NCBI GenBank assembly: GCA_013824615.1
Contig: PNOC01000009.1
Location: 1-64,000, forward strand
Length of the DNA stretch: 64,000 nucleotides
Reading direction: 5' to 3'
Source: Thermodesulfovibrio sp.
GTDB taxonomy: Bacteria; Nitrospirota; Thermodesulfovibrionia; Thermodesulfovibrionales; UBA6898
Both the position numbers and the translations under genes were made by a program. Below, piece after piece: positions 53,055 through 62,183 of this stretch. Position 1 is the first letter of the stretch; every line of letters starts with the position of its first letter. The notes below the pieces were generated by a model that searched no databases, had not been told where the DNA came from, and worked only from the letters and a program-made list of their open reading frames with translations.

Positions 53055-53084
53055 ATAATCGCACTACTGCGAAGTAATTGTCAA
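53055..53084 (-). promoter_or_regulatory. Promoter of the octaheme cytochrome (leaderless)
   Basis: Minus strand TTGACA (53084-53079), an 18-base spacer and GATTAT (53060-53055). Six bases separate the -10 element from the ATG at 53048, so +1 would be the A of the start codon. TATAAA with a 21-base spacer is the alternative -10. Confidence 0.5.
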
Positions 53085-53151
53085 CTTGACATTCCGTTTT
53101 GAGGCTAGCCTGGTTCCGGGTCAAAAGTCAGTTTGTAGTGGGAACGCGCGA

Positions 53152-54123
53152 TTATCTATTGAGGACTTTTGCGGCGTCTTTGGCGAAGTAGGTGAGGATC
53201 AGGTCGGCGCCGGCGCGTTTGATCGAGGTGAGGATTTCCATCATGGCCCGCTCTTCATCGATCCAGCCGAGTTTGGCTGCGGCCTTGACCATCGAGTATT
53301 CACCGCTGACGTTGTAGGCGGCCACCGGCAGGGCGCAATGCTCGCGGATATCGGAAATAATATCAAGGTATGACAGGGCCGGCTTTACCATGACGATATC
53401 AGCCCCCTCGTCAATGTCGAGCATCACTTCCTTCAGCGCCTCGCGCCGGTTGGCCGGGTCCATCTGGTACGACCGGCGGTCGCCGAACTCAGGCGTTGAC
53501 TCTGCTGCCTCGCGGAACGGGCCGTAAAAAGCCGAGGCATATTTTGCTGCATAGCTCATGATCGGGATCTCGGGAAAGCCTGACTCATCCAGTGCCAGTC
53601 GGATTGACTCGACCCGGCCATCCATCATGTCCGACGGAGCCACCATATCAGCACCGGCCTCGGCATGGGATACTGCCTCGCGCGCAAGCAGTTCAAGGGT
53701 GGGGTCATTCTTTACATCACCGTCAGCAATGACTCCGCAGTGGCCGTGGCTCGTGTATTCGCACATGCAGACGTCGGTAATAACATAGAGTCCCGGAACT
53801 TTGTCCTTGATCGCCCTGACCGCCTTCTGGACTACACCATGCGGGTCGAAGGCTCCGGAGCCGATCTCGTCTTTATGCTCGGGGATACCAAAGAGTATGA
53901 CCGACGGGATGCCGAGGTTGTGGACTTCTTTGGCATGTTTGACAATGCGGTCAACAGACTCCTGGTAACAGCCGGGCATCGAGGAGATCTCCTTGCGGAC
54001 ATTACGGCCAAAGGTCGCAAAAAGAGGGTAGATAAAATCATTGGCGGAGAGTGAGGTCTCCCTCACCATCCGCCTGATTGTCTCACTGCTCCTCAGTCTC
54101 CGGGGTCTGCTGAACGGAAACAT
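53152..54123 (-). CDS. hemB: Delta-aminolevulinic acid dehydratase (porphobilinogen synthase)
   Basis: Condenses two 5-aminolevulinate molecules to porphobilinogen in haem and tetrapyrrole synthesis. 323 residues: zinc-type metal site [11 protein letters not shown], Schiff-base lysines in the [15 protein letters not shown] and VKPALSYLD segments, and Arg/Ser substrate contacts in [10 protein letters not shown]. The zinc motif means it is not the Mg-only type. It follows the IscA-like gene by nine bases and fits a genome with much haem demand. Confidence 0.95.
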   Translation of the reverse strand: MFPFSRPRRLRSSETIRRMVRETSLSANDFIYPLFATFGRNVRKEISSMPGCYQESVDRIVKHAKEVHNLGIPSVILFGIPEHKDEIGSGAFDPHGVVQKAVRAIKDKVPGLYVITDVCMCEYTSHGHCGVIADGDVKNDPTLELLAREAVSHAEAGADMVAPSDMMDGRVESIRLALDESGFPEIPIMSYAAKYASAFYGPFREAAESTPEFGDRRSYQMDPANRREALKEVMLDIDEGADIVMVKPALSYLDIISDIREHCALPVAAYNVSGEYSMVKAAAKLGWIDEERAMMEILTSIKRAGADLILTYFAKDAAKVLNR

Positions 54124-54132
54124 TGCGGAAGT

Positions 54133-54483
54133 TTAGTCGCAGGAACTGCAGCCGGAACCGCATCCGGAAGAAGCGCCGGCGCCAGAGCCGCAGGAAGGAG
54201 CTGCGCCGCCATTGATCACAAAGCCCTCACCCCGGTCGTTCGCAACATAATCTATCTCTTTGTCAGTAAGACTTGCCGAGGTCTCTGCGTTCACAAAAAC
54301 CTTCAGGCCGTTCTTCTCGACTGTCTCATCGCCGTCAGCGGCCTTCTCATCAATATCCATGCCGTAGCTCGGCCCGCAGCAGCTTGAGCCCTGCACAAAT
54401 ATCCTGAGTCCCCAGCCTTCCTTGCCCTCTGCCTTGAGTATTTCCTTCGCCTTTTCTGCTGCACTATCAGTTATCTTTAACAT
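54133..54483 (-). CDS. HesB/IscA-like protein with Cys-rich tail
   Basis: 116 residues. ITDSAAEKAKEILKAEGKEG, RIFVQGSSCCGPSYGMDID and the GFVIN... block match the IscA/HesB fold, an iron-sulphur or iron carrier. The usual C-terminal CGCGSSF is replaced by a Gly/Cys tail (CGSGAGASSGCGSGCSSCD). ATG 54483 has GGAGG 7 bases upstream; the frame is open to 54543 but that part is unlikely. Nine bases before hemB. Confidence 0.82.
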   Translation of the reverse strand: MLKITDSAAEKAKEILKAEGKEGWGLRIFVQGSSCCGPSYGMDIDEKAADGDETVEKNGLKVFVNAETSASLTDKEIDYVANDRGEGFVINGGAAPSCGSGAGASSGCGSGCSSCD

Positions 54484-54565
54484 CGCGTAGCCTCCATTTA
54501 AGAATTTAGTTTCTAATTTTAGAATACGTGAATAAATCGCCAAAAATCAACTTATGCCGCCTGCG

Positions 54566-55816
54566 TCACTTCCCGGTCAAGCCATCCATCACATTCTTCT
54601 GAACAGGCCCGTAGACCGTCACCGCAAAACCGTCTTTGGTGATAAGGCGTTCAGCCAAGGCCTGGACCTGGCGCATACTCACATGGTTGACCGCCTTGAT
54701 GATATCATCCGGCGGAATATACCTGCCGAAATACATCTCCTGCCGGGCGATATTGTTCATCCTGCTGCTGGTCGACTCCAGCCCCAGTATCAGGTTGCCT
54801 TTAAGATGGTTCTTTGCCCGCTGCAGTTCTGCGTCGGTAACGCTGTCCCTGAGACCGAGCATCTCCTGTATCACCAGTTCAGCAACCTCCCGCACCTTCT
54901 TTTTGCTGACCCCGGCGTAAACGCCCCAGAGGCCGGTATCAAGGTACGATGAGGTGTATGAATAGACTGAGTACGCCAGTCCGCGCCGCTCCCTGATCTC
55001 CTGGAAGAGGCGGGAACTCACACCTGCCCCAAGGATTGTGTTCAGGACAAAAAGCGCATACCGTTCGTCACTCACCTGGGATATGGAGGGAACGCCGATG
55101 CAGAGGTGTGCCTCTGCCATCTCCTTCGATACCACCCGCACGTCCTTATTGAAGACCGGCTTCGGGCCTGTCTTCGCTTCAGTCCCGTGGCGCAGCCCTC
55201 CGAACTTTTTATTCAGCAGAACAAGCATTTCGTCCGCAGAAAAGTTCCCTGCACAGGAAATGACAATGTCCTTCGTCCCATAGTAATGCCGTATGTGATC
55301 AACAATGCTCTCCCGGGTAAACGAGGCGATCGTGTCCCGCCTGCCGAGTATCGGCTGGCCAAGGCCTTCGTCGCCCCAGACGGTCTTGTTAAAGAGGTCA
55401 TGGACGTAGTCGTCCGGCGTATCTTCCACCATCTTGATCTCTTCCTTGATGATCTTCTTCTCTTTTTCGATCTCGTCTTCCGGGAATATGGAATGCACAA
55501 AGATATCAGACAGCAGGTCAAGCCCGCTTTCGATATGCTCGTCGAGGACCTTGATATAGAAAGCAGTGTTCTCGCGCGAGGTGAAGGCGTTAAGGTCACC
55601 GCCAATCGAGTCGATCTCGATGGCTATGTCCTTGGTCCCCCGCTTTTTGGTGCCCTTGAAAAACATATGCTCGAGAAAGTGCGAGATGCCGTTCTCTTCA
55701 GTCTTCTCATGACGTGAGCCGACCTTCACCCAGACGCCGACCGCAACCGAGCGGACGGTCTTGAAGGATTCCATAACAACCGGGATGCCATTTTCGAGGT
55801 CTGCTTTTGTAAACAT
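54566..55816 (-). CDS. M16 family zinc peptidase
   Basis: 416 residues. The inverted zinc motif HFLEH (SHFLEHMFFKGT, ~50-60) with the downstream Glu (~130), and the C-terminal half-domain with GLAYSVYSYTSSYLDTG, place it in the mitochondrial-processing-peptidase-like M16 group (YmxG type). Commonly located next to pnp; processing of exported or small peptides is the likely role. GGGGG precedes the ATG. It is separated from pnp by an intrinsic terminator, so it has its own promoter or relies on readthrough. Confidence 0.9.
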   Translation of the reverse strand: MFTKADLENGIPVVMESFKTVRSVAVGVWVKVGSRHEKTEENGISHFLEHMFFKGTKKRGTKDIAIEIDSIGGDLNAFTSRENTAFYIKVLDEHIESGLDLLSDIFVHSIFPEDEIEKEKKIIKEEIKMVEDTPDDYVHDLFNKTVWGDEGLGQPILGRRDTIASFTRESIVDHIRHYYGTKDIVISCAGNFSADEMLVLLNKKFGGLRHGTEAKTGPKPVFNKDVRVVSKEMAEAHLCIGVPSISQVSDERYALFVLNTILGAGVSSRLFQEIRERRGLAYSVYSYTSSYLDTGLWGVYAGVSKKKVREVAELVIQEMLGLRDSVTDAELQRAKNHLKGNLILGLESTSSRMNNIARQEMYFGRYIPPDDIIKAVNHVSMRQVQALAERLITKDGFAVTVYGPVQKNVMDGLTGK

Positions 55817-55860
55817 TCTTTTCCCCCTGGATTCTATCGGTAGCAGCGTGCTTCTGATAA

Positions 55861-55900
55861 AAAATAAAAAAGAGGGGATGCTGCCATCCCCTCTTTTGTT
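55861..55900 (-). terminator. Intrinsic terminator after pnp
   Basis: AAAAGAGGGGATG-CTGC-CATCCCCTCTTTT: a 13-base-pair stem with a 4-base loop. On the minus strand it is followed by TTTTTTATTTTT, a classical U-tract. Ends the rpsO-pnp transcript. Confidence 0.85.
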
Positions 55901-55926
55901 GAGCTGTTACGGTGAGGTCAGGCTTT

Positions 55927-58014
55927 CTATGCGCTCTGCCCCATGGCTTCTTTTCTGCTGAGACGGATCTTGCCCATCTTATCGATCTCGATCACCTTGA
56001 CAATGACCTCGTCGCCTTCCGAGACAACGTCCGTCACCTTTGCGACGCGTTTTTCATCAAGCTGCGAGATATGGCAGAGCCCCTCGGTCCCGGGGAGGAT
56101 TTCGATAAAGGCCCCGAAATCCATGATCCTCTTGACCTTGCCGGTATATATCTTGCCGATCTCTGCCTCTGCAAGAATACCGTTAATGATATCGATCGCC
56201 TTCTGTGCGGCTTCGCCGTCCGAGGCAGCGATATTGATCAGACCGCTGTCGTCGATGTTGATCTTGACGCCTGTCTGCTCGATGATCCCGCGGATCACCT
56301 TACCGCCGGTCCCGATGACCTCACGGATCTTTTCCTGTTTGATCTGCATCGTGTAAATTCTTGGTGCATGCATCGACATCTGCAGCCGTGGTTCGGTCAG
56401 GGTCTCCCTGATCTTGCCGAGGATATGCAGTCTGCCCTGCCGCGCCTGTTCAAGAGCCTGGAGCATGACCTCGCGGGAGATCCCGCCGATCTTGGTATCC
56501 ATCTGGAAGGCGCAGATGCCGTTATCAGTACCAGTCACCTTGAAATCCATATCTCCGAGATGGTCCTCGAGGCCGAGGATATCAGTCAGAACAACAACCC
56601 GGTCGCCTTCCTTGATCAGACCCATCGCAATACCCGCTACCGGGGCCTTAATCGGCACGCCGGCATCCATCAGCGCCAGGGTCCCGCCGCAGACCGTTGC
56701 CATTGACGAGGAGCCGTTTGATTCAAGGGTATCGGAGACGATCCGGACGGTGTACGGGAAATCAGCCTTCGACGGCATGACCGCCTTCAGTGAACGTTCA
56801 GCCAGAATACCGTGCCCTATTTCTCTCCTGCCCGGTGACCGCAGAGGCTTGACCTCGCCGACGCTGAACGGAGGGAAATTGTAATGCAGCATGAAGGCCT
56901 TTGAGGATTCACCCTCAAGCGAATCGATCCTCTGCTCGTCATCAGTGGTGCCGAGCGTCACGACCACAAGGGCCTGGGTCTCGCCCCTTATAAAAAGGGC
57001 TGACCCATGGGTCCTGGGGAGTATACCCACTTCAGAGTCGATCGGCCTGATCTGGTCCGGCTTCCTGCCGTCCGCCCTGATATTATCGTTCAGGATCATG
57101 TTCCTGACAAGGTTCTTCTCTATATCGCCAAAGACCGCGGATATCTCCTTTGACCTGTCCTTCTCTTCAGTGTTTATGGCTGCGATGATCTCTTTCAGGA
57201 TCTGATCGAGTGCTGCCTGACGCCGCATTTTATCAGGGATGACAATGGCCTCCTTGATCTTCTCCAAAGACAGGTCACTGACCCTGTTCTTCAGCTCTTC
57301 GTCCTTAGCAGGGGTAACAAAGATCCGCTTTTCCTTGCCCGCCTTCTCTCTGAATTCATGCTGGGCCTTGCAGAGTCTTTTTATCTCTGCATGCGCAAGG
57401 TCAATCGCCTCAAGCAGGTCTGCCTCGCTCATCTCCTGCGCGCTGCCTTCAACCATCGCAACCGCATCGGCGGTACCGGCAACGACCAGATTCATGTCGC
57501 ACTCTTCGACCTCGCGCAGATCAGGGTTGATGATAAACGAACCCATCACCCGGCCGATGCGCACTGCAGCAACTGGCCCGTTGAAAGGTATATCGGATAT
57601 ATGCAGGGCTGCAGACATCGTAATGATGCCGAGGATATCGGCTATATTCTCATCGCCATAGGAAAGCACGTTGACAATGCCCTGGGTCTCGCAGCTGTAG
57701 CCTTTGGGAAAAAGCGGCCTGCACGGACGGTCGATAAGGCGGGAGGTAAGGACTTCCTTTTCAGTCGGCCTGCCCTCTCTCTTGAAAAACCCTCCGGGTA
57801 TCTTGCCTGCAGCATACGTCTTTTCGAGGTAATCAATGGTTAAGGGAAAAAAATCAAGGCCTTCTCTCGGGGTCTTGTTGCTTACCGCGGTAGCCAGTAC
57901 AACGGTATCACCATACTGTGCAATAACAGATCCGTCGGCCTGTCTGGCCATCTTCCCTGTCTTAAAGCTGAGTTCTTTTCCCCGAATTTCAATCGTAGCA
58001 ATCTGTTCCTTCAT
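55927..58014 (-). CDS. pnp: Polyribonucleotide nucleotidyltransferase (PNPase)
   Basis: 3'-5' phosphorolytic exoribonuclease, degradosome core. 695 residues: two RNase PH-like domains (~1-225 and ~310-545; [20 protein letters not shown] in the second), an alpha-helical linker, a KH domain (~555-615; [15 protein letters not shown]) and an S1 domain (~620-690; [20 protein letters not shown]). Five bases after rpsO, the common rpsO-pnp operon. Confidence 0.97.
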   Translation of the reverse strand: MKEQIATIEIRGKELSFKTGKMARQADGSVIAQYGDTVVLATAVSNKTPREGLDFFPLTIDYLEKTYAAGKIPGGFFKREGRPTEKEVLTSRLIDRPCRPLFPKGYSCETQGIVNVLSYGDENIADILGIITMSAALHISDIPFNGPVAAVRIGRVMGSFIINPDLREVEECDMNLVVAGTADAVAMVEGSAQEMSEADLLEAIDLAHAEIKRLCKAQHEFREKAGKEKRIFVTPAKDEELKNRVSDLSLEKIKEAIVIPDKMRRQAALDQILKEIIAAINTEEKDRSKEISAVFGDIEKNLVRNMILNDNIRADGRKPDQIRPIDSEVGILPRTHGSALFIRGETQALVVVTLGTTDDEQRIDSLEGESSKAFMLHYNFPPFSVGEVKPLRSPGRREIGHGILAERSLKAVMPSKADFPYTVRIVSDTLESNGSSSMATVCGGTLALMDAGVPIKAPVAGIAMGLIKEGDRVVVLTDILGLEDHLGDMDFKVTGTDNGICAFQMDTKIGGISREVMLQALEQARQGRLHILGKIRETLTEPRLQMSMHAPRIYTMQIKQEKIREVIGTGGKVIRGIIEQTGVKINIDDSGLINIAASDGEAAQKAIDIINGILAEAEIGKIYTGKVKRIMDFGAFIEILPGTEGLCHISQLDEKRVAKVTDVVSEGDEVIVKVIEIDKMGKIRLSRKEAMGQSA

Positions 58015-58019
58015 GTAGT

Positions 58020-58286
58020 CTATTTCCTTATGCCGAGTCGGCTGATTATTGTGTCGTACCGCTCTTTTCCTGTTCTTTTTAAATAATCGAGCAACTTCCT
58101 TCTCTGAGCAACCATAATAAGAAGCCCGCGCCTTGAGTGATGATCCTTGGGATGCATCCTGAAGTGCTCTGTAAGATACGTTATCCGTTCACTGAGGATG
58201 GCTATCTGAACTTCTGAAGAGCCTGTGTCCTTCTCGTGAATCTTGTAATTCTGAATAATCTCTGTCTTGTTTTTTTCGATTCCCAT
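58020..58286 (-). CDS. rpsO: 30S ribosomal protein S15
   Basis: 88 residues. [19 protein letters not shown] (16S rRNA-binding helices), [20 protein letters not shown] and [17 protein letters not shown] are diagnostic. ATG 58286 is chosen with GGTGAT at 4 bases and the family length of 88-89; a GTG at 58295 is less likely. First gene of rpsO-pnp. A structured element (58414-58523) lies ~130 bases upstream in its 5' region. Confidence 0.96.
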   Translation of the reverse strand: MGIEKNKTEIIQNYKIHEKDTGSSEVQIAILSERITYLTEHFRMHPKDHHSRRGLLIMVAQRRKLLDYLKRTGKERYDTIISRLGIRK

Positions 58287-58593
58287 TGAAATCACCGCCT
58301 TAATTATTGAATATATACGTCGTTATGCGTCTATAAGGTTAGCATAGAAGCCCCTGCCCTGTAAAGCAGCCAATTATGCTCATAAGTCCCGAAATCCTGC
58401 TGCCACGGACAAAGGACAGCGGGGGAACAGTATGTAAGCGGATTCAGCGGCGTGTTGCGCCGGTGCCTCGGAGGACCTTGCAAAGGTCCGAGAATGAGCG
58501 CACATACTGTTGTCATGCTGTCCGGGGTAGATTTGATCGCAGGCCCGGAAATCCTGCTGAGGCCTGTTTTGCACTTATGGATCCCGCGAGGAC
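58287..58593. other. Intergenic region between rpsO and the carboxyltransferase gene
   Basis: 307 bases with no gene. They contain the structured element at 58414-58523 and, flanking it, a 15-16-base direct repeat CCCG(G)AAATCCTGCTG at 58388-58402 and 58544-58559. Confidence 0.7.
58414..58523 (-). ncRNA. Structured intergenic element, copy B
   Basis: Outer arms GGACAGC (58414-58420) + AACAGTATGT (58426-58435) pair with ACATACTGTT (58502-58511) + GCTGTCC (58517-58523). Inside is a CTCGG/CCGAG stem capped by ACCTT-GCA-AAGGT, and a GGCG-TGTTG-CGCC stem. The core blocks AGCGGAT.CAGCG, TTGCGCCGGTG.CTCG and CCGAG.ATGAGC are shared with copy A (34252-34351), while the stem sequences differ but still pair. 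Orientation is inferred from its position upstream of rpsO. Confidence 0.55.
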
Positions 58594-60660
58594 TTAGATC
58601 TTCCCGATGACGAAAAGGAGCTGGCCCTCCTGGACCGTTTCATTAAGTTTGACGCAGACCTCAGTAATCTGCGCGTCAAAGGGAGCCAACACAGCATTTT
58701 CCATCTTCATCGCCTCGAGGTTCACAATCTCCTCACCCTTATGAACAATGTCGCCGGCCCTGAGAACTCCTCTTTCAGGGTTCCCGATTCTCCAGACATT
58801 GCCGTTTATCGGGGCTCCGATATCACTGGGGCCTTTGGCCATCCTGATCTCGGCCTTCTTCGCCCTCGGGGTCTCAACCGGGTAGACCCGGGTCTTGTTG
58901 TTCACCCGCATGACCACATGGATAATGCCGTCATGCTCTGCCCCGACCGACACCAGTTCAATGGAATAAGGTTTGCCCCAGAGTTCGAAATCAACCCGGT
59001 CACCCGGTTTCCTCAACCCTTCTCTCCAGACACCTGTCGGCAGAACCAACGGCGCTTCGCCGTATTTTTCCTTGAAGACAATATAGTCCACAGCGTCCTT
59101 GGGATGCATCAGGAAGAGAATGAACTCCTCTTCTGACGCCACCCTGCCGAGCGCGTCATGCAGACCGTCCCTCAACCGGTCAAGGTCATCATCTTTCAGG
59201 AGATCAAGGGGTGAAAGGTCCTTCCGCTCCTGTATCTTCTGCTCCCACTCTTCGCCAAAAGTGCTTTGATATATCCACTCAGCCGGCCAGCCGACCGGGA
59301 GCTTGCCATAGTTCCCGAGGAGCAGATTTTTGAAATCTCCCGGGGCTCCCCGGAAAAGCAGCAGCAGTTCATCCTGCTCAGGCCTTGTCATGGCCGCAAA
59401 GTCCTGCCCCTGCTCTTCTACAAACCTCGTGAGCAGCTCCGTAACATGTCGGACCCCGGCGTCTCCGCGTTCTTTGGCATAACGATTGACAATGCCGCTG
59501 CAGGTGACCCAAGTGATCTGGGACCCCGGGGTGACATCGAAATATTTTACGATCCGGTTATAGAGAGACATGATCTTCAATATCGCCGGCATCAGATGGA
59601 GAAACTCACCCTTATCCGCCTGCTCAAAAGAACTGGGGAAGGCGCCCCCTGGCATCCGGTGCAACGTAACGGTATGGTCATAGCCCTTGAAGGGGGACTC
59701 GGCCCATTCATAATCACCGATCCATTCGCGGACCTTCTGGACAGCGGCAACAGCCTCTTTGCGGTCGAGGTGCACACGGATGCCCGACTCCTCAAAATAA
59801 GCCTGCACACCCAGGATCGGGGGATGCCCGTAAAAGCGGATCAGCGAATCTTCTTCAACATCAAAGATCTGGGCCCCGGCCCGGGCAGCAGAAAGAAGGG
59901 CAGGCAGCGCAAGTCCGTCCGTGATATGCCGGTGGTACTGGACCACCAGTTCCGGATATTTCTGCTTTATCGCATCAATAAGATTGTAGATACGCTTTAT
60001 GTCTCCGACCCCTGCCATGTCCTTTACGCAGAGGACGATTTCATCCGTCCCGGAGCAGAGGTCCAGAATCTCCCGGACAACTCCCAGGTAATACTCATCC
60101 GTTGCCCAGTCAGCAGCAGTAAAAGAGATGGTCGGTTCAAACAGCCTGCCGCGCTTCATGACCACTTCTGCAACCGAGCGCATATTTCTTATATCATTCA
60201 GGAATGAAAAGCATCTCCAGACATCGATATCAACTCTCGCCACGACGTGTTCGATCACGTTTTTAGGATAAGGCCGGTACCCGAACAGGCTGGTCTCCCG
60301 GATAAGTGTCTGCAGCAGGACATCCGGCATCAGTTCTCTCAGAAGGGCTATTTCCTCAAAGGGGTTCTCTCTGCGGTTCATGATGCCGACGTGCCACCGG
60401 GCACCGCCGTGGCATTCAGCACTGAAAAGGCCCATTTTTTCATAATAAGGGGCCAGGGTCTTAAGGTCGTATATCCGGTGGCGATTCTTGAAATCAGACT
60501 GGCCGGCATCCCGCATGCCGACTGAGGTCAGACAGACGCCATCGAGCGAGCGGACCGCGCGGACAATATCGCGCGCGGACATTCCCGGCCGCGCAAAGAC
60601 AGCGGCCGACACGGGAGGCCGCGGAGCGGGTATTGCCATTCTTCCTGAGCCTACATCCAT
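58594..60660 (-). CDS. Biotin-dependent carboxyltransferase with biotinyl domain, divergent pyruvate-carboxylase-B type
   Basis: 688 residues. The N-terminal TIM-barrel carboxyltransferase (~35-330) keeps MRDAGQ (metal Asp and Gln), TLIRETSLFGYR, the carbamylated lysine in VKDMAG and the YHRH metal histidines. The usual GGTSQP substrate segment is replaced by EEDSLIRFYGHPP. A helical region with HRMPGGAF follows, and the C-terminal biotin domain carries EAMKMEN. It overlaps the biotin carboxylase gene by 10 bases, so the two form a split (alpha4-beta4 type) carboxylase. Acceptor could be pyruvate, 2-oxoglutarate or another oxoacid; not decidable here. ATG 60639 is an alternative start. Confidence 0.82.
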   Translation of the reverse strand: MDVGSGRMAIPAPRPPVSAAVFARPGMSARDIVRAVRSLDGVCLTSVGMRDAGQSDFKNRHRIYDLKTLAPYYEKMGLFSAECHGGARWHVGIMNRRENPFEEIALLRELMPDVLLQTLIRETSLFGYRPYPKNVIEHVVARVDIDVWRCFSFLNDIRNMRSVAEVVMKRGRLFEPTISFTAADWATDEYYLGVVREILDLCSGTDEIVLCVKDMAGVGDIKRIYNLIDAIKQKYPELVVQYHRHITDGLALPALLSAARAGAQIFDVEEDSLIRFYGHPPILGVQAYFEESGIRVHLDRKEAVAAVQKVREWIGDYEWAESPFKGYDHTVTLHRMPGGAFPSSFEQADKGEFLHLMPAILKIMSLYNRIVKYFDVTPGSQITWVTCSGIVNRYAKERGDAGVRHVTELLTRFVEEQGQDFAAMTRPEQDELLLLFRGAPGDFKNLLLGNYGKLPVGWPAEWIYQSTFGEEWEQKIQERKDLSPLDLLKDDDLDRLRDGLHDALGRVASEEEFILFLMHPKDAVDYIVFKEKYGEAPLVLPTGVWREGLRKPGDRVDFELWGKPYSIELVSVGAEHDGIIHVVMRVNNKTRVYPVETPRAKKAEIRMAKGPSDIGAPINGNVWRIGNPERGVLRAGDIVHKGEEIVNLEAMKMENAVLAPFDAQITEVCVKLNETVQEGQLLFVIGKI

Positions 60661-62120
60661 TTCTGGGGCCCGAGCGCCGAGATCTCGGCAACATGCCGTG
60701 CAATCTTCAGCACTTCGTCCTCGCTGTTCTTTTCCCTGAAACGGGATATGAGTTCATCCATATGCTCTTCAATAAACCTGGTCGAAAAATCTCCTTCGAT
60801 AAACGACGGGTGCCTGATGATGCTCAGCAGCAGCGGCTGCAGGGTCTTGACGCCCTCGACCCTGAGATTCCTGCCGAGGGAGCGGTCCATGACCCGCAGG
60901 GCATCTTTCCTGTCGGCCCCTGCTGTCATCAGCAGCATAAAAAGTGAATCATAATAGGGGGGGATATCCGCACCTTCATAGACACCCGAGGCGACCCTGA
61001 CATTCGGGCCCATCGGCGTCTGGAGTCTCGTAATATTGCCGAAGGACGGGCTGAAGGTCTTCGGGTCCTCAGCATTCAGCCGGACTTCGAGAGCCCAGCG
61101 GTTCGGATGGATATCAGTCTGTTTAAAGGGCAGGGGCCTGCCCTCAGCCACATCGATCATGATGCCGACAATATCAAGGCCGGTGATCAGTTCGGTAATG
61201 CCGTGTTCCACCTGGAGCCGCGTATTCACCTCAAGAAAATAAAACTTCCTGGTGGCGGAATCAAAGATAAACTCGACCGTCCCGGCGGTCGTATAGCCGA
61301 TCTCTCTCATCAGGCGTGTCGCGGTAAAGCAGAGTTCCTGGCGCAGGTCGTCGTCAAGCGACGGAGAGGGGGCCTCTTCGATCACCTTCTGGTTGCGCCG
61401 CTGAATCGTGCATTCCCGCTCGTACAGATGCACCACATTGCCATGCTGGTCAGCAACGATCTGAACTTCTATATGTCTTCCGCGCTCGATATACTTCTCG
61501 ACAAGCACGGTCTCGTCTCCAAAGGATTTCTTCGCCTCTGAACGGGTCTGGGCAAAGGCCGTGGCCATTTGATCCTGGTTCTCCACCTTGACCATCCCCT
61601 TGCCGCCGCCGCCCGCAGCAGCCTTTATCATGATCGGGAACTGGACGTTTTCTTCGGCCATCCACTTCCTGATCTCTTCAATATTGTTGACACTGCTTAT
61701 CCCGGGGATGGTCGGTACATTCGCCTTCTGGGCCAGGACCTTGGCCTGGATCTTGTCCCCCATCATGCGGATCACCTCGGGCGACGGGCCTATCCAGGTG
61801 AGACCTGCATCGATCACCCTCTGGGCAAAGGCCTCGTTTTCTGCCAGGAACCCCCAGCCGGGATGTATGGCGTCAGAACCGCTTTTCAACGCTGCGTTAA
61901 CCAGCTTGTCCATATTCAGGTATGACTCAGCCGGCGGGGCCTCACCGATATGCACGGCTGCATCAGCCATAAAAACGTGGTGCGCAAGCCGGTCGGGATC
62001 GCTGTAGACAGCCGTTGTCGGGATCTGCCGGTCACGACAGGTATGCATGATCCGCACCGCAGGGACTCCGCGATTGGCAATCAGTATTTTTTGTATAGTC
62101 TTATTCATCATAAAATTCAA
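60651..62120 (-). CDS. Biotin carboxylase subunit of a split carboxylase
   Basis: ATP-dependent carboxylation of biotin, subunit A. 489 residues of ATP-grasp enzyme: N-terminal NRGVPAVRIMH (normally NRGEIAxRI), GGGGKGM glycine-rich loop, ERECTIQRRNQKVIEEAPSP, LEVNTRLQVEHGITELITG and catalytic Arg/Lys sites. The extra C-terminal ~40 residues (after FSTRFIEEH) match stand-alone PycA/CfiB types rather than AccC. The start is TTG 62120 with AAGAGG 4-5 bases upstream; ATG codons at 62111 and 62108 lack a suitable ribosome binding site. Partner gene overlaps downstream. Confidence 0.88.
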   Translation of the reverse strand: MNFMMNKTIQKILIANRGVPAVRIMHTCRDRQIPTTAVYSDPDRLAHHVFMADAAVHIGEAPPAESYLNMDKLVNAALKSGSDAIHPGWGFLAENEAFAQRVIDAGLTWIGPSPEVIRMMGDKIQAKVLAQKANVPTIPGISSVNNIEEIRKWMAEENVQFPIMIKAAAGGGGKGMVKVENQDQMATAFAQTRSEAKKSFGDETVLVEKYIERGRHIEVQIVADQHGNVVHLYERECTIQRRNQKVIEEAPSPSLDDDLRQELCFTATRLMREIGYTTAGTVEFIFDSATRKFYFLEVNTRLQVEHGITELITGLDIVGIMIDVAEGRPLPFKQTDIHPNRWALEVRLNAEDPKTFSPSFGNITRLQTPMGPNVRVASGVYEGADIPPYYDSLFMLLMTAGADRKDALRVMDRSLGRNLRVEGVKTLQPLLLSIIRHPSFIEGDFSTRFIEEHMDELISRFREKNSEDEVLKIARHVAEISALGPQKWM

Positions 62121-62183
62121 TAAACCTCTTGCTCAGGAGTACATCAATAAATCAGGGAAAATAGTCTACCATTCGGCTCCTAT

